Assembly (NCBI GenBank): GCA_002162675.1
Contig: MAAE01000007.1
Location: forward strand, 310,001 to 374,000
Reading direction: 5' to 3'
DNA from: Colwellia sp. 39_35_sub15_T18
GTDB taxonomy: Bacteria > Pseudomonadota > Gammaproteobacteria > Enterobacterales > Alteromonadaceae
DNA: 64,000 bases
In this document: positions 36,836 to 45,437 of the stretch, one piece after another
How the letters are laid out: every line of letters begins with the position of its first letter
Numbering within the stretch: position 1 is the first letter of the stretch
Position numbers and translations under genes: made by a program
Notes under the pieces: generated by a model
Databases searched by the model: none
Told to the model about the DNA's origin: nothing
What the model saw: the letters and a program-made list of their open reading frames with translations, nothing else

Positions 36836-37669
36836 TTATGCTTGATTAATTGATTTATCGGCACAGCTCAACTTTTTATATAAAGTGGAGCACACCTCTT
36901 CAATTGAGGGGTTAATGTTAGTTAGTTCAGACTTGCTGCCAACATTAGAAAAGGTATCTTTACCAAGATCTTTCGAAGGAAATTTAAAGCCATGATACGT
37001 TAAAATGTTTTGAAAGTACCCAGGGACATCATTTAATAAATCTTCATAGGACCACAATAAAACTTTTTGATGGTTATCCAAATTTTGCTGGAAATATAAA
37101 CTATTTCTTGCATACCAAAACAAACAACTGCACTCTAAACCAGATAAAGTCTTCGTATATAATGACTTTATAGTATCGCGCGTTTCTTCACTTAAATTTT
37201 GACATCGCCAATTTGAATCATCTCCCGCGATTATGGCCTGTAAGTTCCCATGACCCGCTGTTTTATTGAATTTTAATGCATCTGATTTTGCTACGTCAAT
37301 AAAGTGTCTATATACCCACAAAACACTTGATGATGGAATAGAGTCTAATAACTGTAAAGCGTTCTGACTCTCAACTAATGGTTTCATAACAATTAAAGGG
37401 GCATGTGTGTTATCCAATTTCCTTAACACTGACTTAATCGAATTCAATCGTATTCTGTCAATATCATCATCTGACAACTCACTAAACTCTCCATACACAC
37501 GACTATAAGGTAACTTATTAAAGATATTCGATATTAACGTTGTACCAGAACGTTGGCACCCCATAATCATTATGCTGTGTTGATAGCCTTTGGGATACTT
37601 CACCTTTTGAATCATAGGCTTGATTAATTTATCAAATCGACTGGTTGACTCTATTATTTTTTTTGACAC
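36836..37669 (-). CDS. Sulfotransferase family protein (1 of 3)
   Basis: 277 aa, GTG start behind AAAGGATTGTTTCT. The 5'-phosphosulfate loop G-C-Q-R-S-G-T-T-L-I is at residues 37-46, and the 3'-phosphate region is Y-R-H-F-I-D-V-A-K-S. It would transfer sulfate from PAPS to a carbohydrate hydroxyl in the cytoplasm. It stands between a glycosyltransferase and the flippase, so sulfation of the lipid-linked repeat unit before export is plausible. It is only distantly similar to the other two sulfotransferases here. Confidence 0.82.
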   Translation of the reverse strand: MSKKIIESTSRFDKLIKPMIQKVKYPKGYQHSIMIMGCQRSGTTLISNIFNKLPYSRVYGEFSELSDDDIDRIRLNSIKSVLRKLDNTHAPLIVMKPLVESQNALQLLDSIPSSSVLWVYRHFIDVAKSDALKFNKTAGHGNLQAIIAGDDSNWRCQNLSEETRDTIKSLYTKTLSGLECSCLFWYARNSLYFQQNLDNHQKVLLWSYEDLLNDVPGYFQNILTYHGFKFPSKDLGKDTFSNVGSKSELTNINPSIEEVCSTLYKKLSCADKSINQA

Positions 37670-37707
37670 AGAAACAATCCTTTAATATTCGTATTGGTTA
37701 GACATTA

Positions 37708-38943
37708 TTAATCACGACAAGAAACTATTTTATTAAGAAGTTTGTCTAACTCTAGTGTTTTTGCATAACGAGAAAAAGAACTAATGTCCTCTGATGCTGA
37801 TTGCTCACTTTCTACCATATTCATGATAATCTTCTTTAAATCTTCTGAATTATCTGCACTAAATCCAGTTGACATCTTTTTTAACAAGCTTTCCGTTGCA
37901 CCATTTTTACCTGTCAAAGCAACGATAGGCTTCCCAGTTCGTATATATTCATATGCCTTACTAGGAATTTGATTATTAAACAACGTACCTTGCAGTATTA
38001 ATAAACTATCAGCCTGCATCATCTCAACCAAAGAACTTTTATATGGTATATTCGGTGCAAAAGTGATTAATTCATCAATATTAAGTTCTGAAATATTTCC
38101 ATTGTGTTTTTCAGTACAGACCCCTCCCCTAAAGATTAGTGAGAAGTTTTTAGATGAAATCACTCCTTCTTTTTTTAATTCACTTAACGCTACAAATAAC
38201 TTATACGGATCTCGTCCATCAGAATATATTGAACCACTATGAAGTAAAATAAATTTACCCTTTTCATTTTTTTCTATGACTGGTAGCCCTACAAAATTTG
38301 CTTCATCAAAACCATTTTCAATGACATTAAATTTCGACAACAATTCATCTGGATAAAGTTTCTGGTACATTTGTACAGCTTTCTCCGTGGTAAAAATCGC
38401 CTTAGATGAGTGCTCTATGGCTTTCTTTTCAATCCACTTAGCAACGGAGCTATAACGCTTTACAGTTGGATCATAACGACATTGCAAGGGGTCTCTAAAA
38501 TCAGAAACCCAAGGTATGCGACTGAATTTATGCAATTTATACCCTATATAGTGCGCGGTAGAAACTGGATAAGTTGACCATATAACCGATGGATTATACT
38601 TTTTAATGAGTGATTTCCCCATAGGAATCGCTTTAAGGGCCCAGCTCCACCACCTATCAGGAACTTTACTCCAACCGAAATATTTTCCTTTATAGGCAAA
38701 ATCCACTGACGAATCATACGAGTGACAGCGATATACATTTATTTTATCGGGGATATTTTGTTTATCCACATTTCGATAAACATTTTCATTTACAGTTAAA
38801 ACTACTATTTCCCACCCTAAATCAGCTAAATATTCAGCAAATTTCAACGTTCTTTGTACACCTGCGCTCTGACAAGGAGGAAAATCAAGCGCTACCATTA
38901 GGATAGTTTTGTTAGAATATTCTACTTCAATATTTTTTTTCAT
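37708..38943 (-). CDS. Glycosyltransferase family 4 protein
   Basis: 411 aa GT-B glycosyltransferase. The N-terminal donor/acceptor Rossmann half shows P-P-C-Q-S-A-G-V-Q-R and W-S-T-Y-P-V-S-T-A-H, then W-V-S-D-F-R-D-P. The C-terminal half has F-I-L-L-H-S-G-S-I-Y and a conserved acidic/Gly region (K-A-Y-E-Y-I-R-T-G-K-P-I-V-A-L). It is WbuB/WfcD-like by pattern. It is cytoplasmic or peripheral to the membrane, and adds one sugar of the repeat unit; the sugar is unknown. Confidence 0.82.
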   Translation of the reverse strand: MKKNIEVEYSNKTILMVALDFPPCQSAGVQRTLKFAEYLADLGWEIVVLTVNENVYRNVDKQNIPDKINVYRCHSYDSSVDFAYKGKYFGWSKVPDRWWSWALKAIPMGKSLIKKYNPSVIWSTYPVSTAHYIGYKLHKFSRIPWVSDFRDPLQCRYDPTVKRYSSVAKWIEKKAIEHSSKAIFTTEKAVQMYQKLYPDELLSKFNVIENGFDEANFVGLPVIEKNEKGKFILLHSGSIYSDGRDPYKLFVALSELKKEGVISSKNFSLIFRGGVCTEKHNGNISELNIDELITFAPNIPYKSSLVEMMQADSLLILQGTLFNNQIPSKAYEYIRTGKPIVALTGKNGATESLLKKMSTGFSADNSEDLKKIIMNMVESEQSASEDISSFSRYAKTLELDKLLNKIVSCRD

Positions 38944-38946
38944 GAA

Positions 38947-39897
38947 TTAACTCATATAACTCAACATTATACGCATACAAAATTTAAACTCGGATTTATC
39001 AGATAAACTTATTCGCTTTAATGAAAACAAATCCCTATTTGAGCTACAGCCCCACTCAGTGGAAAAAGCAGCGACAAATTCACATTTTTTTGCTTGTTGT
39101 TGATGCACTTTATTAAAATCTTTGCTTGGCTTACCATTTGGATAAGCTAAAAAATTCACCTGCTCACCGATAATATTTTCTAGTGCTTGTTTAGACACTA
39201 GCATTTCTTGTTCGGCAACTTCATCTGATTCACATGCTAATATCGGGTGATTAACAGTATGAGCTCCTATACACATGTTAGCTCTATGCAAAGTAACAAT
39301 ATGCTCTTTACTTAGAAATTGCTGCTCACATCTTGAAGATCCTGTTTGCATTAATAGCTCATCTATCAATACATTCCGCTGTTTTATTGACGCATATTTA
39401 ATTTTTTTAATGATATCAGCTATTGCAATAAGCTTTTCATTATAAGTAGTTAAAGAAATTTTCTGATTTTCAAACTCGATATGCGTCATTGAATTGGGCA
39501 CAGACATAATTGATGACGAAACGAGTTCATCCCATAAAAACCCATCATCTATTCCCGCAGTTGCAATAAAAAAACTAGCCAGCAATCCATGCTTTTGTAG
39601 CAAGGGGAATATCGTCGTATAACTATCAACATAGCCATCATCTATTGAGATTACAATTGCCCTTTCTGGCAAATTCCCTGTAACCATTAAGTGAAATGCT
39701 TCATTTAAGTCCATTACCGTAAAGTGACGCTTTAACCAGACTAAATGCTGCTCAAATAACTCGACATCAAGTGAGAGTAAATTATGCATTGAGTTAACAT
39801 CACTGACTTGGTGGTACGTCAACACCGCCAACTTGTTGTTTTTTGTGAACTTTGAAGCAACTTTCATCGCGTTCGATAGTATAATATCCCTAATCAT
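38947..39897 (-). CDS. Polysaccharide deacetylase family protein (NodB domain)
   Basis: 316 aa. The NodB motif 1 is I-S-I-D-D-G-Y near residue 81-87, and the metal-binding motif 2 is G-A-H-T-V-N-H-P near 211-218. No clear signal peptide is present, so it may act on cytoplasmic lipid-linked sugars or be exported another way. It is distinct from the XrtA-type deacetylase at 52261. It starts 3 bases after the O-ligase gene in the same transcript. It would remove N- or O-acetyl groups from an amino sugar of the polymer. Confidence 0.8.
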   Translation of the reverse strand: MIRDIILSNAMKVASKFTKNNKLAVLTYHQVSDVNSMHNLLSLDVELFEQHLVWLKRHFTVMDLNEAFHLMVTGNLPERAIVISIDDGYVDSYTTIFPLLQKHGLLASFFIATAGIDDGFLWDELVSSSIMSVPNSMTHIEFENQKISLTTYNEKLIAIADIIKKIKYASIKQRNVLIDELLMQTGSSRCEQQFLSKEHIVTLHRANMCIGAHTVNHPILACESDEVAEQEMLVSKQALENIIGEQVNFLAYPNGKPSKDFNKVHQQQAKKCEFVAAFSTEWGCSSNRDLFSLKRISLSDKSEFKFCMRIMLSYMS

Positions 39898-39900
39898 ACT

Positions 39901-41193
39901 CTACACCTGCATGTCATTGTTACGCTGTTGTTTAAGCATAATTAATCTTAAACAGTGAGACAGTGCAAACAACGCAAAAGATAAATCAAAATATGGCAGG
40001 CTTAACGCAGCCCCTCCAATACAATAGGCAAGAATTGTTACTTGTAACATTTTTGCTAAATCGACCATCCATATATCTTCACTATGTTTAATTACACTTT
40101 TTAAATTTTTCAGGCTATACCAAAGAGTTCCTAAAAAGATTAAAAGTCCCACCAGCCCCATATCACCCAGCACTTGAAAATATATGCTATGAGCCGCCTT
40201 GGCTGCTGGTGAAACATATTCACCAGTATCTATTAAGAAATTAAGAGTATAGAAATCAGGTTCATAAAGTTTCCACACCATAGGGTTTTGGCCTGCTTTA
40301 AATCCTGCACCAAATACGGGGTTATCTCCAGCCATCAAAATAGCCTGTTTCCATGCCGTTAGTCGCCCAAGGAAAGAATTATCATCGCTCATTTCACTAA
40401 TAGTAGACATTCTATCCACCCATTTATCCGGCGCAAAGTGGTTCGCAGTAATTAAAGTTAGTGTTAATAACGTCATTACTATCATCTTTTTCTTGCTTTT
40501 GATAAAAAAGTAACCTCCGACTACCATTAGCCCTAGCAAACCTCCCCGAGAAAAAGAGCCTATAATCGCAACAATATTCAGGAGCACTGCACTAGCTAAC
40601 CCTAATCTCACTATTGTGAGCTTCGATTGAGAAAATAAAAACAATAAAATAGGGAGTGTCATGTTTAAAGCTAAAGCTAATTCATTTCGATCACTAAGCC
40701 GGCTCCCTGAGATTCCTTTTAGAACGTGTCCTCCGCCACTAACAATATATTTAACGCCTTCACCTGCACCATAAAAAGATGCCGATAAGACAATAGCCCA
40801 TAAAAAAGTATTTATATGATGTTTACTAGTTAGAGTCATCGTACATACGAAATAAAATATCATTATTTTTATAAATAAATTCCACTCATGCCAAACAATA
40901 TCGGGATTTGATATAGTGAGAACAGCAGATACAGTCCCCCAAATTGATAGAATAAAAACTAAAACTGATAATGCTGATAATTCATATTTTGCTTTCTCTT
41001 TTTGAAAAAAATACGCAAGAATAGTAGCCAGAGCAATAAATAGATTAAAACGTATAGAGTTTGCAAACCCCCATACCCACCCTTTAGGGTAAAACATCGC
41101 ACTCCAAATCCATAATGAAGCTCCGATATATGGCCTTTTAAATATATAAAATAAAAGAATAGGGAATACGAGAGCAATTAATACATCACGCAT
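39901..41193 (-). CDS. Putative O-glycosylation ligase/polymerase, exosortase A system-associated
   Basis: 430 aa with ~10-12 membrane helices and a long periplasmic loop (around residues 260-340), the O-antigen ligase/Wzy_C architecture. The N-terminus (Y-I-G-A-S-L-W-I-W-S-A-M-F-Y-P-K) fits the exosortase-A-associated family TIGR03097. It may polymerise repeat units (Wzy role) or attach glycan to a PEP-CTERM protein. No other Wzy candidate is in the window. Its ATG directly abuts the stop codon of a 29-codon gene, so the two are probably translationally coupled. Confidence 0.82.
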   Translation of the reverse strand: MRDVLIALVFPILLFYIFKRPYIGASLWIWSAMFYPKGWVWGFANSIRFNLFIALATILAYFFQKEKAKYELSALSVLVFILSIWGTVSAVLTISNPDIVWHEWNLFIKIMIFYFVCTMTLTSKHHINTFLWAIVLSASFYGAGEGVKYIVSGGGHVLKGISGSRLSDRNELALALNMTLPILLFLFSQSKLTIVRLGLASAVLLNIVAIIGSFSRGGLLGLMVVGGYFFIKSKKKMIVMTLLTLTLITANHFAPDKWVDRMSTISEMSDDNSFLGRLTAWKQAILMAGDNPVFGAGFKAGQNPMVWKLYEPDFYTLNFLIDTGEYVSPAAKAAHSIYFQVLGDMGLVGLLIFLGTLWYSLKNLKSVIKHSEDIWMVDLAKMLQVTILAYCIGGAALSLPYFDLSFALFALSHCLRLIMLKQQRNNDMQV

Positions 41194-41283
41194 TTAGTTA
41201 TCACCTTTATCGTTACGAGCCGCCCAATAGCACAAATAAACAATAGCGATCATATTAACTAAAAAAAGTAGATTATCTATCAT
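41194..41283 (-). CDS. 29-aa predicted membrane microprotein upstream of the O-ligase
   Basis: This is a short frame starting ATG behind TTTAGGAGTTGAA (strong ribosome binding site) and ending in TAA directly joined to the ATG of the O-ligase gene. It encodes M-I-D-N-L-L-F-L-V-N-M-I-A-I, then a short aromatic stretch (V-Y-L-C-Y-W) and a charged tail with R-N-D-K-G-D. This is one hydrophobic helix with a polar C-terminus, as in small membrane subunits. I know no family for it. It could instead be a leader cistron for coupling. The ribosome binding site and abutting stop/start make it better than a chance frame. Confidence 0.6.
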   Translation of the reverse strand: MIDNLLFLVNMIAIVYLCYWAARNDKGDN

Positions 41284-41298
41284 TTCAACTCCTAAACC

Positions 41299-42285
41299 TT
41301 ATCGTGCAGAACCTTGATATTCATTCAGATAATTTTTACCTGAAGCTGTATTTTCTATTACGGCTGTAATGTCAGCTATTTCTTCTCTACTTAATTCATC
41401 TTTCCACTTTTGTGAAGCCACTAATGGATCTTTATTGATAGCATAAAAATCATCGTTTGAATGACTTGTTGTCTCACTAATATATTCTTTAATTTGTTCA
41501 TCAAAAGATAAGCCGTAAAATGAACATATCTTTTCGTAGTATTCTGTTGGGTTAGCACAAATATCTTCATACTTTATCACTAAACAATTAGCTAAATTTT
41601 TAGTTTGTTGTTCTGTATCTTCAATAAACATAAGCCAACGCCATGCCATTCTTTGTGCTATCGACATTGCTTTGAGTTTTTCAATGGTGATATTGTTTTT
41701 TTGCGCAAACTCTCCTTTTATCAGCTCTTCAAACAGTCCCCAGTTTTCATAAATAGGGGTCGATGAACTATATTTATTTTTCGCTAGACCGCGCTTAACT
41801 GAAGCATATATCGCACAAGGGTGACGTAAGAGAATCACAAACTTGGAATCAGGGCAGTTCGCCGCTAAGGAAGTTGCTCTTCCCATAGATTCAATTGATT
41901 TCCAAAACAATGTTGATCGATTTAACTCACCAAAAACAGGCATTTTCTTTTCAAAAAGCTTTAATCCAGCTTTTTCAGTCGCTTTTTGACCATACACTGC
42001 GAGTTTCTGTAATTTATTTTGTAATACGTTTCTATAATTCTTATCAAACAAAGGTAACTTGCCAATACAGCGGGAGTGCCTTTCATTTGCTAAGCCTGCC
42101 ATAAAACTCGCAATACTCTCTTTATACTGTACTTCATCTCTTTTATTGATAACAATTGGGCTAGCTATTTTTTTAACTGTATCTGGCTCATGTAAATATA
42201 AAACATCTGGATGACTATCAATGGCTTTGGCTACCCATGTAGTACCTGATCTTGGCATGCCTATTAAAGCGATAGAAGGCTTCAT
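41299..42285 (-). CDS. Sulfotransferase family protein (2 of 3)
   Basis: 328 aa. The PAPS 5'-phosphosulfate loop G-M-P-R-S-G-T-T-W is at residues 9-17, and the 3'-phosphate motif is L-L-R-H-P-C-A-I-Y-A-S. A D-S-H-P-D-V-L-Y-L-H-E-P segment follows the first loop, as in carbohydrate sulfotransferases. Its ATG overlaps the stop of the preceding sulfotransferase (ATGA), so the two are co-translated. It would add sulfate to a sugar of the polysaccharide. The second-sugar specificity is unknown. Confidence 0.85.
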   Translation of the reverse strand: MKPSIALIGMPRSGTTWVAKAIDSHPDVLYLHEPDTVKKIASPIVINKRDEVQYKESIASFMAGLANERHSRCIGKLPLFDKNYRNVLQNKLQKLAVYGQKATEKAGLKLFEKKMPVFGELNRSTLFWKSIESMGRATSLAANCPDSKFVILLRHPCAIYASVKRGLAKNKYSSSTPIYENWGLFEELIKGEFAQKNNITIEKLKAMSIAQRMAWRWLMFIEDTEQQTKNLANCLVIKYEDICANPTEYYEKICSFYGLSFDEQIKEYISETTSHSNDDFYAINKDPLVASQKWKDELSREEIADITAVIENTASGKNYLNEYQGSAR

Positions 42286-43112
42286 AATCGACTCCCTTTG
42301 TTATACATATACTTACTTCTCCATTGTGTTAGAGGTCTGTTAAGGTGTTTTTCCAACTCAGATACATCACCCTCTAAAGTGCGCCACAGCACCCTTTTTT
42401 CCGCTAAAGAAAGCTTCACTTTAATGGGAAGCCATCTCGCCAGTTTATAAGACATAGGTAACTTAGCGATAAGATTAATGAGCCCTTTTAACAATGGACT
42501 ATTCATTTTCAATGACGCATCGGATACATTCTTAGGCGAAAAATCTATATTAGCAGCCTGATCATGTGCTAAAGATAAAAACGCCAGCACTTCGGCGAGT
42601 ATTTTTTGTGGGTTTTTCGTATACTCTTCAAAAATAATGACTTTAATTTGTTGTTCAGGCACTGTTTTCTTGATGTGCTCTAGCTGCCTGTTATACTCTG
42701 AACGCTCGAAAAAACATGGGTGCTGGCCAAGTGATGACATCATATCTCTTGTCACTCTACCATTCCTTAACCTATGATTAAAATGAGATTCAATACGAGC
42801 TACGGGATCTCTTACGAGGTATATCAACTTAATATTTGGGTTGTGTTCATACAAGGATGCAATAGCATCAGGGTATTCATCACAAAAAGTATAGGTAGTA
42901 GACGCTTCTCCCAATAACTGTCCCGGAGCATCACTATATAGCGCTAAATATTTATCAATGTTGTTTTGCCAGTTTTTATCTTTACTGAAAAAGTGCGGCT
43001 CTTTCTCTGTACAAAAACAAATGCTATCTAATTGGTTTAATTGTCCTGCTAAGCTTGTTGTGCCACTTTTCTGAGCACCCACAATAACAAAATCGACCTG
43101 CTTATTACTCAT
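42282..43112 (-). CDS. Sulfotransferase family protein (3 of 3), heparan-sulfotransferase-like
   Basis: 276 aa from the ATG at 43112 (GGAAACC upstream); an in-frame ATG at 43127 overlaps the previous gene and is possible. The loop V-G-A-Q-K-S-G-T-T-S is at residues 11-20 and the 3'-phosphate motif L-V-R-D-P-V-A-R-I-E-S-H-F is clear, close to bacterial homologues of heparan sulfate sulfotransferases (Sulfotransfer_1). E-K-E-P-H-F-F follows the loop, also typical. It probably sulfates a uronic-acid or hexosamine unit. It overlaps both neighbours, so it is part of the minus-strand operon. Confidence 0.87.
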   Translation of the reverse strand: MSNKQVDFVIVGAQKSGTTSLAGQLNQLDSICFCTEKEPHFFSKDKNWQNNIDKYLALYSDAPGQLLGEASTTYTFCDEYPDAIASLYEHNPNIKLIYLVRDPVARIESHFNHRLRNGRVTRDMMSSLGQHPCFFERSEYNRQLEHIKKTVPEQQIKVIIFEEYTKNPQKILAEVLAFLSLAHDQAANIDFSPKNVSDASLKMNSPLLKGLINLIAKLPMSYKLARWLPIKVKLSLAEKRVLWRTLEGDVSELEKHLNRPLTQWRSKYMYNKGSRL

Positions 43113-43113
43113 A

Positions 43114-44259
43114 TTAATGGTTTCCATATAATACGGTGAAATGCTTTACAATACGCTTCGCATTATTATCCCAAGTTAACTGATTATCATAAATACTTTG
43201 CTTTGCATTCTGCTCTACCTTTAACCTTAGCGCTTTATCATCGACTAATTGCCTAATTTTTTCACATAGGCTGTCAATATTATCTTCTTCAAATAATAGT
43301 GCATTTTCCCCATCGACTAGTAACTCTTTAATATTTGCGGTATCTGGTGCCACAATGGCTTTGCCTTTTGCCATATACTCTAACATTTTCAATGGTGATG
43401 CATAGGGAACTACCGAAGGCTGTAAGGCGATGTTAATAATTTCTAACCATTTAGGCATCTCGCTTCTAGGCACTAACCCCGTAAAGTGAAACCTATCTTT
43501 AACATTTAAAGTTGAAGCTTGCTCAATTAATTCACCTCTAACAGGTCCTTCTCCTACCACCACAAAAAAGAGGTGTTCATAACCAGGCTGAGCAATGAGA
43601 TCAATCACTTTATTTAAGCCATGCCATTCTCGACAAAAGCCAACAAAACCAAGCACCAGTTTGTTACCGGTATTTAATTCAGGTTTTACCACTTCTTTAT
43701 TAATGAATTCATCAACATTAATACCATTAGCTATAACATCAATTTTTGATTCTTCCACACCTACATTGCGTATATAGTCTGCTAAAACATCCGTAACGGG
43801 CAAAACTTTATCGGCATTTTTCCAGCAGTAACGCTGACTCCATCGAGCCAGCCGCTTTAAAGATAAACCACTATATTTTGACCTTTCTTCAAGTAGAGGA
43901 GCATTAACTTCTAAAATAATTTTTTTATTAAATAGTTTTGCTGCCCACATACCTGAAGGGAGAAACAAGTTATACCTTTCATAAATACAATCTGGTTTCT
44001 CTTTAATTATCGCGATACACAATTTTATAAAGTCATAAAAGCAATAGCCAAATTCTAATAACTCGGACGCAAATTGCGGCAGCAAGCTGCGTAAACTTGA
44101 AACCCAGCCACCATCACTACCAAAATCTTTGTTTTCGGCAATAGCGGGAGCTACAATAATAATGTCATGTCCGTGAGCACGTAATGATTTAATAATTTCT
44201 TCTACATGAACATATTGTCCATCTTTAGAAGCAATACGGTGATGATATAAAATTTTCAT
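43114..44259 (-). CDS. Glycosyltransferase family 4 protein
   Basis: 381 aa GT-B enzyme. The N-terminus M-K-I-L-Y-H-H-R-I-A-S-K-D-G-Q and the C-terminal nucleotide-sugar region L-G-F-V-G-F-C-R-E-W-H-G, V-V-G-E-G-P and Y-A-S-P-L-K-M-L-E-Y-M-A-K-G-K are typical GT4 motifs. It shares its first base with the stop of the upstream glycosyltransferase. It adds one residue to the lipid-linked repeat; donor and linkage are unknown. Confidence 0.86.
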   Translation of the reverse strand: MKILYHHRIASKDGQYVHVEEIIKSLRAHGHDIIIVAPAIAENKDFGSDGGWVSSLRSLLPQFASELLEFGYCFYDFIKLCIAIIKEKPDCIYERYNLFLPSGMWAAKLFNKKIILEVNAPLLEERSKYSGLSLKRLARWSQRYCWKNADKVLPVTDVLADYIRNVGVEESKIDVIANGINVDEFINKEVVKPELNTGNKLVLGFVGFCREWHGLNKVIDLIAQPGYEHLFFVVVGEGPVRGELIEQASTLNVKDRFHFTGLVPRSEMPKWLEIINIALQPSVVPYASPLKMLEYMAKGKAIVAPDTANIKELLVDGENALLFEEDNIDSLCEKIRQLVDDKALRLKVEQNAKQSIYDNQLTWDNNAKRIVKHFTVLYGNH

Positions 44260-45437
44260 TATTCGTTTATTATCCGCTTAAAAATATTGTACTGACCTAA
44301 AGAGGTTGAGTGCCAATCAAATTGCTCTGCATATTGTCGAGTCACTTCTCTGCTCGGAGGGTTTGCAAGTAAAGAGCTAATCCCTGTCGCAATAGATTGA
44401 GCATTACGCTCAACTAAAACCCCAGCCTCTTCAGAGGCAACAACTTCAGGCGTTCCCCAAACGTTCGTTGCCACAACAGGGGTACCAGACGCCATAGACT
44501 CTAATAAAACATTTGCCCAACCCTCTCGGCTAGAGGCTAATACCGTTATATCTGCAGCCCTAAACCATTTATTCAACTCTGTTTGTGATAAAGCACCTAA
44601 AAAAAGCACCTTGTCTTCTAAGCCTAGGTTTTTAACTTGTTCTTGCAGTTTTTGTTTATCTGGGCCATTACCGGCAATGGCGAGCGTAACATTACCGAGT
44701 GATTTAATGGCATCAATAACTAAATAGTGCCCTTTTCGCTCTATTAACCAGCCAACTGACATAACTAACTTATTGTCAATTTGTAGTTCAGATTTCAATG
44801 TTTGCTGCTGCTCTTTTGATGAGGAATTAAATAGCTCAAGATCTACACCATTTCTAAGCACTGTCACGTCTGAACTTTTAGCTCCTAATGTTAGCATTTC
44901 ATCTTTTAATGCTTGGCAAACCGTCATCGTATGAGCTGCTTGTATAAAGACTTTTTGAATCATTTTACGAGCTTTAGGCTGCTGTGGAATTAAATTAATG
45001 TCTGTTCCTCTCGCAGTACATGTAAAAGGAATATTATATTTTTTAGCTGCTTTGGCGATTGCCACACCGTCTGGGTAAAAGTAATGACCGTCGATCAGAT
45101 CAAAATGTTTATCTTGCTTTTTTAATTTTTTAATCACTTTAGCAATGGCTATTGTCATAAAAAAAGGCGTTAGGTACATTCCTATTTTAGGGATAACGAC
45201 ATACTTGGGATGATGCACTTCTATATTATTTCTAACTTCTTTAGTAACCACATCAGCAAATTTTGCATACTCACCAAATTTGGCCGATGAAAAAGGAAAC
45301 CAAGGTACTGGCGCTATCACTATTGGTTTTATTTCAGGAAAGTCTGCCATTAAATTTCGTAAACGAGTTTCAATAAAAATACCATGTTTGGGATCTTTAT
45401 TGTTGGGATATAAACTTGATATGGTCAAAATATTCAT
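44259..45437 (-). CDS. Glycosyltransferase family 4 protein
   Basis: 392 aa GT-B enzyme: N-terminal S-S-L-Y-P-N-N-K-D-P-K-H-G-I-F, central T-A-R-G-T-D-I-N, C-terminal S-V-G-W-L-I-E-R-K-G-H, I-A-G-N-G-P-D and S-S-R-E-G-W-A-N-V-L-L-E-S-M-A-S-G. The last motif carries the usual E-x7-E-like donor-binding glutamates. It overlaps the amidotransferase gene by 4 bases (ATGA). It marks the boundary between the conserved XrtA core to the right and the variable block to the left. Confidence 0.87.
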   Translation of the reverse strand: MNILTISSLYPNNKDPKHGIFIETRLRNLMADFPEIKPIVIAPVPWFPFSSAKFGEYAKFADVVTKEVRNNIEVHHPKYVVIPKIGMYLTPFFMTIAIAKVIKKLKKQDKHFDLIDGHYFYPDGVAIAKAAKKYNIPFTCTARGTDINLIPQQPKARKMIQKVFIQAAHTMTVCQALKDEMLTLGAKSSDVTVLRNGVDLELFNSSSKEQQQTLKSELQIDNKLVMSVGWLIERKGHYLVIDAIKSLGNVTLAIAGNGPDKQKLQEQVKNLGLEDKVLFLGALSQTELNKWFRAADITVLASSREGWANVLLESMASGTPVVATNVWGTPEVVASEEAGVLVERNAQSIATGISSLLANPPSREVTRQYAEQFDWHSTSLGQYNIFKRIINE

